Shown: positions 22,594 through 33,769 of the stretch, piece by piece | Numbering within the stretch: the first letter of the stretch is position 1 | Layout of the letters: every line of letters begins with the position of its first letter | Assembly: GCA_023053685.1 (NCBI GenBank) | Contig: JALIGW010000016.1 | Span: forward strand, 9,607,501 to 9,671,500 | Direction: 5' to 3' | DNA from: Diadophis punctatus similis | Lineage: Eukaryota > Chordata > Lepidosauria > Squamata > Dipsadidae | DNA: 64,000 nt | Notes under the pieces: model-generated | The model's database searches: none | What the model saw: only the letters and a program-made list of their open reading frames with translations | Told to the model about the DNA's origin: nothing | Program-made: the position numbers and the translations under genes

Positions 22594-23270
22594 CAGTGAT
22601 GGCAAACCTATGGCACGGGTGCCACAGGTGGCACGCGGAACCATATCTGAGGGCATGCGAGGCGTTGCCCTATGTCAGCTACAGCATGCATGGTCAGCTG
22701 ATTTTCAGCCTTCTTTTCAGCCGTTTTTGCTCTCCCCAGGCTTCAGGAAAGCCTCCTGAACCCTGGGGATGGTGAAAAACGGCCCAACAGGCCTACCAGA
22801 AGTCCGGAGGCTTCAGTGAGGCCTGTGCGCATGCGAGGGGGGGGCAGTGCAGGGGGTTGTGTGCATGCATGGGGGTAGTGCAGGAGTTGTACACATGCAT
22901 AGGGGAAGGCATTGCATTGTGGGTGTGGGCACGCACGTGCACGCTATAGCATGCACACACACCCTTTGGCACCCGAGCCAAAAAAACAGGGGTGAAATGC
23001 TCCCAGTTCGCTTTTACCTATTTGTCGTCGGTGAGCCAATCGTGCAGGTAGCGCGGCGCTCCGCCCACTCGCCAGGACACCACCATTTGAGTTCTTTTAC
23101 CCTCTGCGCATGCACAGAATGCTTTGTGCATGTGCAGAGGGTAAAAGAACTCAAATGGCGGTGTCCCGGTGGGAGGAGCGCTGTGCTACCTGCGCAATCG
23201 GCTCACCGACGACAGAGGTAAAAGCGAACCGGGAGCATTTCACCCCTGCAAAAAAGGTTCGCCATCACTG
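22594..23270. mobile_element. hAT-type element (family C), 677 bp with a nested hAT
   Basis: Perfect 8 bp duplication ATCTAGGG (22586-22593, 23271-23278). Termini 'cagtgatggcaaacctat' and 'aggttcgccatcactg'. 'ggtgccacaggtggcacgcg' follows the left end. A second element occupies 22987-23248 close to the right end. Confidence 0.95.
22987..23248. mobile_element. Foldback hAT (family B) nested in hAT 22594-23270
   Basis: Termini 'caggggtgaaatgctccc' and 'gggagcatttcacccctg'. The flanks CAAAAAAA / CAAAAAAG are a 7-of-8 duplication of host-element sequence that is uninterrupted in the copy at 50106-50482. The whole 262 bp is a near-complete inverted repeat: 'gggtaaaagaactcaaatgg' on the right arm pairs with its complement on the left. 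Confidence 0.92.
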
Positions 23271-23278
23271 ATCTAGGG

Positions 23279-23809
23279 TGATCTTCTGTTATTCCTGCCT
23301 CCATTCAAATTCATTGATGCTGATTGTGAAAATGGGGAAATTCACATTCATTGTGACATCTAAAGAAATCCCTAATATGGATATTATGAGAACAATTTCC
23401 TTTCCTGCTTTTCTGATAGGAAAACCAGTTTCTATATAAAGTAGAATTCCTACATATTTTGGAAGTCACGCTAATATATGAGCATCTTGATTTATTTAGA
23501 TCCAAGATATCCAGTTTCAAATCTTTACCTAGCTATTTACTATGACAAAATAAATAAATAAATAAAAATCTATTCCTTTAAATCACTTGGTTTCTATTTA
23601 TAATCCTGTTGGTGCAGACCAAGAAAAGTTACCCTTATTAAGCTGAATACCGGTAGTTAAATTGCAGAATGTAGAAAAGTGCTGGATTGTCCTTCTTTGA
23701 AGACCTGTTGGGTCTGGTTTGAACTCCATCCCATCCTCTTAAAGATATGATATCCCATCCTCTTAAAGATAGGACAAAATATAGATTAAAGAAATTACTT
23801 TTATGAATA
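23279..23809. other. Unassigned sequence
   Basis: No gene seen. A local tandem of 'gatatcccatcctcttaaag'-type sequence (two copies, about 23727-23770) and a short (AAAT)n at 23549-23563 are present. Confidence 0.45.
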
Positions 23810-23817
23810 GTAAAGAA

Positions 23818-24165
23818 CAGGGGTGGGTTCCAGTTACTTTTGCTACTGGTGCGCATCGCGCGCATCCCCTTGTGAGATTTTATTTCCGTACATGCTCAGA
23901 AGGACGATTCAGCCCAAAACACAGCTGAGGAGCTACTCAGCTGTGCTTCGGACAAAGAAATAAAGGTCGGTATTAACCCGGGGGCAGGCGGGAGGGCTTT
24001 TTTCAAAGCAGAGGATGAGGAGAAGCCAACCAAACCTGAAAAAATTGTAGAAAATTCTGAAAAAAAGATGGCGGCGCCCACAGACTGGCACAGACAGGAT
24101 TACATCACCAGCGGGCTGCTACCGGTGCGCATGTACCGGTCCGCACCGGTAGGAACCCACCCCTG
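23818..24165. mobile_element. hAT-type element (family A), 348 bp
   Basis: Flanks GTAAAGAA / GTACAGAA (7 of 8). Termini 'caggggtgggttccagtt' and 'taggaacccacccctg'. The interior includes 'gatggcggcgcccacagac', also found in slightly altered form in 7498-8006 and 60321-60643. Confidence 0.92.
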
Positions 24166-24173
24166 GTACAGAA

Positions 24174-24540
24174 TAAACTCTAAAACTGTTTAACTCCAAA
24201 TCTGAAGATTTCAAAGAAACAAAGGGAGACAGGGAAAGGAGAAAGGAAAAGTATTTAGATCCAACATGGCAGAAGAGTTCCCTCTTGCTGTAAGACTACT
24301 CACAAGCAAGAGGTAGAGGGGAAAAGACCCAGACTGTGAAAATAAAATCTGGGCCAGCTTGGCTGGTATGAAGCAAGAGGAAATAGAAGTTTCATCCACT
24401 GTGTTTGGGTGGGATGAATCGTGCCATAGAAGGCCAAGAGGCAAAGACACTGAAAAAGATCAGTTTGGAAGTCTTGCTCCGAAGGAGGGAATCTGGAAGA
24501 GACTAAGAGAATACTACAGGAAGTGGTGTTCCAAATGAAT
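24174..24540. other. Unassigned sequence
   Basis: Purine-rich AT-balanced sequence with no recognised feature. Confidence 0.4.
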
Positions 24541-24668
24541 TCCGCAGAGATTCTCAATCATCCAGATCATAGTTGTCTCAAAAGTGCTTTTTCAAGGGGC
24601 AACTAGACTTTCTTGTTTTTCTTTGAAGACGTTTCACTTCTCATCCAAGAAGCTTCTTCAGCTCTTAA
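24541..24668 (-). mobile_element. Penelope-like or related retroelement end fragment
   Basis: On the minus strand it reads 'gaagaagcttcttggatgag' then 'aagtgaaacgtcttc' and 'caagaaagtctagttgcccc'. This is a block widespread in vertebrate retroelement ends that I associate with Penelope-like elements. Another copy is at 29853-29995. Assignment is from memory of the motif and not certain. Confidence 0.45.
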
Positions 24669-25106
24669 TTAATGAATTCCAGTTATTTGAGAATATATCT
24701 GCCAACAGATATGAGGCAGAGTTGGATTGCTTAAGCATGTGCGTTTTAGCATACTGTTCACTTTGTTGTATCAGGGGGGAAAAAAGACTTCAGAGCAAAC
24801 CCTTTTGGTAGGACCCCAGGGATCTTCATCACCAATGAAATCAAGAGCTTCATTTCATTGAATGCTACCACTCTACCTATGCGGAATTGTTTGTGAATGT
24901 ATACTGCTTCCTAATGATATACGTAAATGCTGGAAAAAGTTTGTAGAGGTGGGATTCATTTTTCTTTACTGGATGTCCCAGGAGGAATGGAAATTGCCCT
25001 TAGCTGGTAGAAGGTTTGATACCTGCGCCAAGAATGAATTCTTTTATGAGAAAAGAAAAGGACCCTGTTGGGAGAGTCTTTGGGAATATATAAACTCTTG
25101 GGTATT
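24669..25106. other. Unassigned sequence
   Basis: No recognised repeat. A frame at 24862-25203 runs into the following hAT element and is not a gene. Confidence 0.45.
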
Positions 25107-25114
25107 ATTTAGAG

Positions 25115-25498
25115 CAGAGATCGGCAAACTTAAACACTCAAAGAGCCATTTGGACCCATTTCCCACAGAAAAGAAAACACTGGGAGCCACAAAAATCTTT
25201 TGATATCAAAAATAAAGATAACACTGCATATATTGTTTTTTACCTTTGTATAAAAAAACTATAGTGTGTTGCATTTATGTAATCAATGAACTGCTACATA
25301 GAAAACAAATTATTTCTGCATGCAACAAAAACATTTTGAACTCCGGAAAAAAAAAGATGGGTTGAAAAGCTCAATAAATTGTGTCCTGGCGAGTGTCGCA
25401 CATTAGCGGTTGTGACGCATGTTTTGAGCGACAGGGAGCCGCAGCAGAGGAATGAAAGAGCCACATGCGGCTCCAGAGCCGTGGGTTGCAGACCCCTG
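25115..25498. mobile_element. hAT-type element (family F), 384 bp
   Basis: Perfect 8 bp duplication ATTTAGAG (25107-25114, 25499-25506). Termini 'cagagatcggcaaactta' and 'gggttgcagacccctg'. The subterminal motifs 'aaagagccatttggac' and 'aaagagccacatgcggctcc' lie at opposite ends. The interior is AT-rich and noncoding. Confidence 0.93.
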
Positions 25499-25506
25499 AT
25501 TTAGAG

Positions 25507-26757
25507 CAATGTGTATCTATTCTTTTTCTGGGCATCAAGATATTTCTTCTTGATACTTCTCTAGACCTTTATTTAGGGTAGACTTACTTTCCCAAAGGTA
25601 AACATACTTTTTCATTTCTTTCTCAGTCCATTTATGATGCCTTTCAACTTTTCTCAAGATCCCTGTTGTTCTGTGGTGTCCAGCATTCATCCTTAGAAGT
25701 AAAATAGTCTCAGACTCTGTGATCTGTGTATTCATGGTATTAATGCTAGCCAAACTAATGACTTATTCTTCCCTTAGCAAAAGAACTTTGCAAGCCTCCC
25801 AACAATCTTGCTCCCCATCTGTGCTCAAATCTTCAATATCTGCCATCCCATCATCCTGGGATGTCCTCTGTTGGAAACAACTCTGTGACTCTAGTTGGAG
25901 CCAGCTGCTTCAGCCCCATCAATACAACACAGGCAAGAGTGATTTACTTGGCAGATAAAATAGAGATTGCCCTTCAGGAACCGCTCACTCAATATTATAT
26001 TGATCCAATCTTCTGTCTTTCATCCTACATATAAAAAGAAACGTTGAGACGAGTTATTGAATTCCAATTCTGAGATGCTTCAGATTCTAAGGCTTGGGAA
26101 CCTCACCACGATTAGGAATAACTCTGAAATGGGAAGAATTGGAATGAGAAAAGGAACTTGCTATTCCTAGGATAATTAAAGAGGAAGAGAAATCTCTTGA
26201 CCACACATGTATGTTTTTTCAGCTTCACTAAAGATTCCAAAATGATATATAACATGGCTAAAATCCCAGTAACGCTTTGAATGTTGAAACACTGACAACA
26301 ATTGGAATAAAGAACTGTTCTTTTTCAAATCAAAGGTTTTTTGGGGGGGGGGGAGGGAATGAAACTAGACAGATAAGTTATAGGGTGACAAATGATCTGA
26401 ATCAGGCTTTTTCAAATCAAAAATAAGAAAAGGAAATCAAAGGTGATTCATGATTGTTTCTGTTATCATTTAAGTAGTAAGAGTCAAAAAGATGTGAAGT
26501 GTGTTATATCTTTGAAATTAAGCTGAATAGACCCTATTCCAATGCAACATTAAACATGGTTTGTTGGATTTTATTGACTATGGTTTCTTGTTTCATCTGT
26601 AAGAACTGAGGTTAATCCTAAAATTAGTTTTATGTTGCCTGATTTGCATCATAGATTGGCTTGGTAGTACCCTAGCTTACCCTACACTAGTTTGTGGGAA
26701 AGCCATATTTACTTTTTCCCAATTTGGGAGTGTGATTTGGGGAAAACAAAACTCTGC
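25507..26757. other. Unassigned sequence, 1.25 kb
   Basis: No recognisable repeats apart from a G run at 26343-26352. No coding evidence. Confidence 0.5.
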
Positions 26758-26759
26758 TA

Positions 26760-26894
26760 CCCTGTTTCCCCCAAAATAAGACATCCCCTGATAATAAGCC
26801 CAATCGGGCTTTTGAGTGCATGGCAATAAGGCCAAGTGCTTATTTCAGGGTTCAAAAAAATATAGGACAAGGTCTTATTTTCGGGGAAACACAG
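26760..26894. mobile_element. TA-flanked MITE (family N), 135 bp
   Basis: Imperfect terminal inverted repeats 'ccctgtttcccccaaaataa' and 'cttattttcggggaaacac', with TA at 26758-26759 and 26895-26896. Related to 31772-32265 and 53839-54231. No coding capacity. Confidence 0.85.
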
Positions 26895-26896
26895 TA

Positions 26897-28190
26897 ATAC
26901 TTTGGAAGATATACTCAAGATTCAGAAGGATCTTGACAGACTCAAGCATTGAGCCCTATCCAACAAGATGCATTTTGGTTGCAAAAAAAAAAGTTAGGTC
27001 CTGAATTTTGGCAGGAAAAGCCCAATGTACAGGGATAAAATAGGCAGTGCCTGGCTCAACAGTAGTGCCTGTGAGAGGGTCTAGGTATCCTGGTGGACCA
27101 CTCCTTAAATATGAGCCAGCAGTATGCTGCAGCTACCAAAAAAGCCAATGCAGTCCTAGGCTCCATCAACAGAGGGAGAGTATCACAATTATGTGAGCTG
27201 ATAGTACTGCACTATATCGCACTAGTAAGACCACCCTTAGAATACTGCATCCAGTTCTGGTCATCATGATACTATGCTGAGATCCTAGAAAGTGCAGAGA
27301 AGGTCAACAAAGATGGTAAGGGGTCTGGAGGCTAAACTGTATGAGGAATGGCTAAGAGAACTACGGTAGGTTAGTTTAGCCTAATAAGGAGAAGTCTTAG
27401 GGGTATCATGATAGTCATCTTCCAATACTTGAAAGGCTGTTGCAGAGAAAAGAGGATTGATTCATTCTCCAAAGCACCTGAAGCCAGGACCAAGAAGCAA
27501 TGGGTGGAAGCTTGTTAAAGAGAGATCCTACCTGGAACTAAGGAGAAATTTCCTGACAGCAAGAACAATTAACTAATGGAACAGCTTGCCTCCTGGAGTT
27601 GTTGGTGCTCCATTACTGGAGGCTTTCAAGAAAAGACTGGACAGCGATTTGTCTGGGATGGAATAAGGACTCCTTCTTTGGGCAAGAGTTTGGACTAGAA
27701 CTGTGATGGCGAACCTATGGCACGCATGCCAAAGGTGGCACGCAGAGCCCTCTCTGTGGCCCCGTGAGCCGTTGCCCCAGCTCAGATCCACCGCGCATGT
27801 GCACACACCTCCTGCCAGCCAGCTGGTTTTCAGGTCTCTGCTGTGCATGTGCAGGGAGCAGGGTGCATGCGGGAAATGTGAGTGCATGTGCAGGGGCGGG
27901 GCGCAAGCACGGGGGTTGTGCATGCATGTGAGTGGGCGGGACACATGGGGGGTCGCGCACACATCTGTGGAGGCTGGGGCACATGCGGGGGAGGTCGCGC
28001 ATGCCTGCATGGGGGGGAGGGCACGTATGGGGACGTACACATGTGCAGGGTGCAGGGGGTCGTGCACACATTGCATTATGGGTGTGTGCGTGCATGCTTT
28101 CAGCACTCAGCGCCGAAAAAGTTAGCCATCACTGGATTAGAAGATGTCCAAAATCTCTTCCAGCCCTATGATTCTTTTTCTATTCTATTT
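26897..28190 (+). mobile_element. CR1 LINE ORF2/3' end, split by a hAT
   Basis: Begins in CR1 RT-distal coding sequence ('gattcagaaggatcttgaca'), runs through 'gccaatgcagtcctaggctc' (matched at 37945) and 'tttcctgacagcaagaac', and ends in the 3' UTR after a hAT at 27701-28134. Many stops and indels are present, making it an old copy. Confidence 0.9.
27701..28134. mobile_element. hAT-type element (family C) inside CR1, 434 bp
   Basis: Flanks GACTAGAA / GATTAGAA (7 of 8) are the CR1 3' UTR 'ggactagaagac' site itself. Termini 'ctgtgatggcgaaccta' and 'gttagccatcactg'. The interior is rich in CATG/GCATGTGC repeats, which produce several long but meaningless open frames on both strands. Confidence 0.93.
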
Positions 28191-28966
28191 CTGATATTTA
28201 TTGTCTTGTCTAAATATTTTCTCCTGGGTAGTATTTTGCCCCTTATTCTTTAATTAAGACAGTGGTTGGGCTGCTGGTAACTGCCACATAACACTCACTC
28301 TAGGAAATCAAATAGTCCTGAATTTATCTGGACTCAGTCTGAGACTACAAATGTCATTCCCATCACTTTACCAGGTAGGTCTACAAGTCTAGATGACTGA
28401 TGATGGTTGCATTGCATGGCTCACTTTGATTAGAGGGTAGGTCTACCTATGTTCTGCCTCGGGTTGCAGACATGCAGACGCAGTTGCTGAGGAGTTGATT
28501 TATTTACTACAACTAAGCAGATAACAATAGACAGGAACATAAATCAAGGTCTTTGCAAAGAGTGCTTGCCCGAATAATTCCATTTAAAGTTCAAACAGGA
28601 ATAGAATGGTCCAAATTTATTCCATGAGTCAAAGAGTCAAGCTTGCCGGTCATCCAGTCCAATAGTCAAGGGTTGAAGAAAAAGAACAAGAGTCATAAGC
28701 TGGAATTCTGAAGAGCCGATTCTAACAAAGGCTGAACTGCAACGCAGCTACATAAATCTATCGGTGGTTAGCTGGCTGCAGTTACTCAGGCCTTGCCTTA
28801 TGGAATAGCATTTTTCTCCTTGCTCTTGTATGCATTAAGACCTGGGTTGTGCTTCACTCCCAATTGTTCCATCTGATCAAGAGATGCCTAATCAGTCTTC
28901 TCAGATGGATCATGGCTTGAAGATTCTTGGGGATGAGAATCCACAGGCGCAGCTGGAGCAACACCT
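28191..28966 (-). other. Possible LTR-like remnant and unassigned sequence
   Basis: The part from about 28450 to 28960 contains a complement AATAAA ('ttgatttatttactacaac' at 28493-28511) followed by non-repetitive sequence, a layout like the reverse-oriented LTR-like unit at 9650. No duplicated ends or TG...CA pair could be fixed, so it is only a suggestion. 28191-28450 shows nothing recognisable. Confidence 0.25.
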
Positions 28967-29175
<209 letters not shown>

Positions 29176-29498
29176 AATCTAGGTAAATTGCCCAAAATTG
29201 GGTAAAAATGACTTTTTTCCTTGGGTAATGATACACGAAACAATTACCCATCACAACAGGGATTCTTAAATTGACTTAAAGATGATTGCCACATGTACTA
29301 AAATATATTTTAAAAACTCCCAGAGTATCCCTGTTAAGGCCAAAATGGATGAAATTACCAATGGTAATTTGTTGGAATGGCATAAAGATCATTCAATAAT
29401 GTTGTTTTTATAATACAAGGAGTGCTCAAGTTATGACCATTCGTTCAGCAACTGATCAAAGCTGTGATGGTGCTAAAGGAAGGGATTTACTAAAGGAA
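29176..29498. other. Unassigned sequence
   Basis: AT-rich. 29418-29470 ('gttatgaccattcgttcagc') may be a small decayed family T MITE piece. Confidence 0.35.
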
Positions 29499-29852
29499 GA
29501 GCCGTGGTGGTGCAGTGGTTAGAATGCAGCATTGCAGGCTAATTCTGCTGACTGCGGATTACCGGCAGTTTGATCCTCACTGGATCAAGGTTGACTCAGT
29601 CTTCCATGCTTCTGAACGGTGCTGAAATCCAATTTTTTTTACTACCAGTTCTGTGGGCGTGGCTTAGTGGGCGTAGCAGGGGAAGGATACTGCAAAATCT
29701 CCATTCCCACCCCACTCTGAGGCCAGCCAGAGGTGGTATTTGCCGGTTCTCCGAACTACTCAAAATTTCCGCTACCAGTTCTCCAGAACCTGTCAGAACC
29801 TGCTGGATTTCACCCATGCTTCTGCGGTTGGTAAAATGAAGACCCAGATGGT
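29499..29852 (+). mobile_element. tRNA-derived SINE split by a hAT
   Basis: Head 'gagccgtggtggtgcagtgg' and B-box region, core to 'cagtcttccatgcttct', then a hAT, then 'gcggttggtaaaatgaagac'. The 3' part of the SINE is lost after 'cccagatgg'. Confidence 0.88.
29614..29815. mobile_element. hAT-type element (family B) inside SINE, 202 bp
   Basis: Perfect 8 bp duplication ATGCTTCT (29606-29613, 29816-29823). The interior matches 58091-58496 and 63230-63487: 'actaccagttctgtgggcgt', 'ggaaggatactgcaaaatct', 'aacctgctggatttcaccc'. Confidence 0.93.
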
Positions 29853-29995
29853 AACTGAACTTTCTTGATTTATTCCTTGAAAATGTTTTGCTTTTCATCC
29901 AAGAAGCTTCTTCAGTTCTTCAAGAAAGTCCAGTTGCCTTTTAGAAAAAGCACCTTTGGGACAAACATGTCCTGGATAATTGAGAATCTCCATTG
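29853..29995 (-). mobile_element. Penelope-like or related retroelement end fragment
   Basis: Same block as 24541-24668 in the same orientation, with 'aagaagcttcttggatgaaa' on the complement. It extends to 'aattgagaatctcc'. Confidence 0.45.
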
Positions 29996-30624
29996 ACTAT
30001 GGGCCTCCGGTTATCTAAAAACAAAAACAGGTTTTTAAAAATACTGAAACATGCAGGATGTAATTTAAAATGGCAGCAAATGCAATATTGAATTATAACT
30101 GCACTATTAATTATAACACCACAATGAATGGAGGATTTTAGAGGCAGAATATTGTCCTACGATTGTTTTCTGCTCTCTTAGGTTTTCATATGATAGAACA
30201 TAGAGTTGTTTCATATGTGAATTCTATTCACATCTGAATGGAATTCCATTCATATTGCAGAAAAAAATACAATATTCCCCACTTGCTATGCTGTAGAGAC
30301 ATCAAAATGGCATATTCTTACCATGGCTATCAATGTGTAAAACCACTTTTGAGCATGTTGCAATATTTTTAAGAAGCAGCTAATTGTTATGATTGTGTGA
30401 AACACTGGACGGTTACATTTGCTAATTGTATCTTTTAAAGTGCCAGATTTTTAAGCAAAACATTGAGATTTCTTTGAAATCTAGTTTACGACACAAGAAA
30501 TGGCCTATCCACTCTATGCCACAACTCACAATAAATGTCCTCTTTTAAATGAATTCATCTGATTTAAATTTTAGGAAGAGTTGAATCCTAACTGGACTTT
30601 GTATTTATGGGAATTTTAATTTAA
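29996..30624. other. Unassigned sequence
   Basis: AT-rich unique-looking DNA. No feature recognised. Confidence 0.45.
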
Positions 30625-30888
30625 CAGCGGTTAGAGGCAGTACTGCAGGCCATTTTAGCTGACTGTGATCCGCAGGTCAGCGGTTCAAATCTCACCGGCT
30701 CAAGGTTGACTCAGCCTTCCATCCTTCCGAGGTAGGTAAAATGAGGACCCAGATTGTTGGGGGCAATATAAATATACATTGCTTACTGGTGTAAACCGCT
30801 TAGAGAGTGCTTGCACTGTGAGGCGGTATATAAATCTCACAAACAAACAAACAAATAAATAAATAAATAATAAATAAATAAATAAATG
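30625..30888 (+). mobile_element. tRNA-derived SINE (AAAT-tail subfamily), head truncated
   Basis: Starts at 'cagcggttagaggcagtact', has a B-box-like 'ggttcaaatctc', core 'ctcaaggttgactcagcctt', then 'gtgaggcggtatataaatct' and an AAAC/AAAT tail. Confidence 0.9.
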
Positions 30889-31769
30889 CTCATTGAAATT
30901 CTCCTTTGTTTTTCTTTAAATTATTGAGTTGCACATCTAAAACAGAACTCCAACATCTTCGCTAAAAAGAAATACAGTAGCTTCAATCTGCAATGAATAA
31001 ACATCGATTCTGAGAAAATGGAATTAGCTCAGATTCTCACCCCCAAATTCTGCTTTCAACTTCTATCCTTCTAGGGATTACATGCAAGTGAGATTTATTA
31101 AGACATCCCATCCCCAGTGAAAAATCACCTTGCAATTTATATCAGTGGAGACTATTTGAAAATATCCTTGTTACGAGAAAGAGGATTTTCAAGGAATATT
31201 GTGAACAATATTGGTTGGTGATGAGGCATTTTATTCCCTGCCATCAGTGACTACTTGTGAGGATTGTATTCTACCGTTTAAAGCTGAGGCAATGGACTTT
31301 TAATACTGGTTACCAAGGAGCCGCAATGGAACTGAGATATAACCACCTTGGCCTTCCAATTAATTTTCAAGATTCAGCTGATTGGCCCCTAGGATTTTGC
31401 ACCTGATCCTTAGTCTAATCCAGTCGGGAGATTCGTATCTTCTTCTCTGTTAAGGGCAAAGCTGCCTTAGCCTTAGAAGGTCAAAAATGGAACTGGCTGA
31501 ATCTGAACTCTCAGAAGCCTTTATCAGTGTCTTTTAAAGGGAACACTGTAAAGTTCACAATTTAGCAAGAAACTCAACTCCAAGTCATCCTGAATGCCTG
31601 GAGAGTCTGAAATGATAGCTTCACACATTTTGAGAAGCATTAGGATTCTTGCTGCAACATTGATAGCTTTTGAAATTTGGCATCCTGGAGAGAGTTGGTA
31701 CAATTCCTTGTCCTGTACATCTTCCTCAGTTTGCCCATTGATTCCCCACAATTCATGTCACATACTGTT
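30889..31769. other. Unassigned sequence
   Basis: No repeats recognised. No coding evidence. Confidence 0.5.
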
Positions 31770-31771
31770 TA

Positions 31772-32265
31772 CCCGTTTCCGTGAAAATAAGACCTGTCCC
31801 AAAAATAAGACCTAGCATGTTTTTATGTGTGTGCCTAATATAAGCTTTACCCCCCAAACTAAGCCCTACTTAAGCGCCTGCGCAGCCAGCCACATGCCCA
31901 TTCCATCTGGTTGCTTGTGGTACCGCCAACGCAAGGCAAGGGGTGGTGGAGCTGCCCCATGTACCCCGCAACAGCTTACATCAGGGACCACACAACCAGG
32001 CCATCCATGCCCCGATACCTGCCTCATGGCGACAGCACCAGCAGCCATGTGCAGCAGGAACTCATGTGGCCACCGGCTCACTTCTTCTGCTTTCTTGTGG
32101 CCACAGGTGTTGGGGTGTGGATGACCTAGCTGCGGAGGCCCCGAGGTAAGCCAGTGCGGGGTGCATGGGGCAGCTCCACCACCCTCCTGCTCTCGAGTTG
32201 CCACCTGACTCACATTTTGGGCACGAAAGAAAATAAGACCCGGTCTTATTTTTGGGAAAACACAG
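31772..32265. mobile_element. TA-flanked MITE (family N), 494 bp
   Basis: 'cccgtttccgtgaaaataag' at the left and 'cttatttttgggaaaacaca' at the right, with TA at 31770-31771 and 32266-32267. The interior is GC-richer and carries 'gggtggtggagctgccccat' and an inverted partner near 32160-32185, so it is partly self-complementary. Confidence 0.88.
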
Positions 32266-32287
32266 TAATTCCACATGATCTTTTTTT

Positions 32288-32654
32288 TTTTAATAAAATA
32301 ATCTTTATTAAATTTTTACAATAAGAAAAAAGACACAAACAGCACACACAAACACACAAACAAAACACACGAAACACAAACGAGTACACGTATTTACAAA
32401 CAACAACACAGAATAGTCCAATGCTTTAACAGCGTTATTAAAGTGTTTGTTTCGTATCAAAATCTATATATACATTTTAAGTACGTTCCATGTCGTGAGT
32501 ATCGGCGATTATCATCCGTAAGTTAGTTTATTTAATTACAGCTTGTAAAGAAAGTATTTATAAATATATCTCAATTCATCTGCCAAATTTTTAATTTTGG
32601 GTTTTGTTTGATCCAATTATATACCTTATTCCATATTTCGTAGAAATCCGTGTC
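32288..32654 (-). mobile_element. L1 LINE 3' end, 5'-truncated insertion
   Basis: Poly-T on plus at 32281-32293 marks the poly-A of a minus-strand L1. The coding end (FYEIWNKVYNWIKQNP) matches the terminal segment of the L1 at 51.9 kb. AATTCCACATGATC plus T-run occurs at 32267-32280 and again at 32655-32668, a clear target-site duplication. The insert is about 370 bp. Confidence 0.93.
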
Positions 32655-32808
32655 AATTCCACATGATCTTTTTTTAAAAAAACATATGGGACATTTGTCT
32701 AAATTTTGCATTTTTTGTTCTTTTTGTTTAATTTTTTCCCTAGGATTTAAGTCTTTGTTCCCATACCTGTCTGTAGAGGAAGAGTCTAACCAAACTGTAA
32801 ACCCCAAT

Positions 32809-33033
32809 AGAGCTGTGGAGGTGCTGTGGTTAGAATGTAGTATTGCAGGCTGACTCTGCTCATTACCAGGAGTTCGATCCTGACCGGCTCAAGATTGACT
32901 CAGCCTTCCATCCTTCTGAGGTGGGTAAAATGAGGACCCAGATTGTTGGGGGCGATATGCTGACTCTGTAAACTGCTTAGAGAAGGCTGTAAAGCACTAT
33001 GAAGCAGTATATAAGTCTAAGTGCTATTGCTAT
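32809..33033 (+). mobile_element. tRNA-derived SINE (TTGCTA-tail subfamily)
   Basis: 'gagctgtggaggtgctgtgg' head, B-box-like 'gagttcgatcctg', core 'cagccttccatccttctgag', tail 'gtctaagtgctattgctat'. Confidence 0.92.
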
Positions 33034-33582
33034 ATGGCCAGGCTCCTAGGATTTTGGCTAGCATTTTTCTTGTAGACTAGTAATATACGGTATGTGGACT
33101 TCTTTTTAAAATTCAGTATTTAAATGCATTAAGAAATTGCATAGACAAACTTTTTGTAGGCAATTTCTGGTAAGCTCCAAAACTAACAATAAAATAAAAA
33201 GACATTTGATAACAAAATCACAGATCAGAAAATGTCCTTGAAAGGTTAAAAACAATAAGTTTATGTGGCAGGGGAGGGAAGCCATGAGTTATATAGAAGG
33301 AGCTACAAAGTGTAAAAGAGAAGGATTGAGTTTATCTGATTTGAAATTATACTTTTCAGGCTTTGTTGGTTTGGATAACAGAGTGGATATTGCTGAGAAA
33401 TAGATAACTTTGGGGACTAGAAGACATGACTTGAGATTTGAGTAGCATGGATATTTATGGTACGATAAAGCTAAGATTAGTGTAGATTTTAAAAAAATCA
33501 TTGTTTTAGATATGCTATATGGAGAATATGGAATAGATCTAAAGCCAGGTTGGGCCCGAAAAATAACTTTGTGGCGCTAAGC
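33034..33582. other. Unassigned sequence
   Basis: No feature recognised. Confidence 0.45.
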
Positions 33583-33622
33583 CAGTGGTGGGTTGCTACC
33601 GGTTCGCACCCTAACCCTAACT
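33583..33622. mobile_element. hAT left-end stub joined to telomere-like bases
   Basis: 'cagtggtgggttgctacc' then 'ggttcgc' is a family A terminus. It breaks off into 'accctaaccctaact' at 33608-33622, slightly over two vertebrate telomere units (CCCTAA). No right end is present. Confidence 0.6.
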
Positions 33623-33769
33623 ATAAAGTTATATTATAATATAATCTTACAATAAAGCTATACCTAGCATTCAGATTGTACTTCTTGTCTGGACTAGCTC
33701 AAGGGCTAACAGTTCAGCTATGCAATCTAGATTACAAAAATCCAGACAGCTATTAGATGAAGCTATTAG

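Noticed and set aside
27573..28253. Several overlapping 80-177 codon frames on both strands
   Set aside because: All lie in the CATG/GCAC-rich interior of a hAT element; opposite-strand and multi-frame openness comes from composition.
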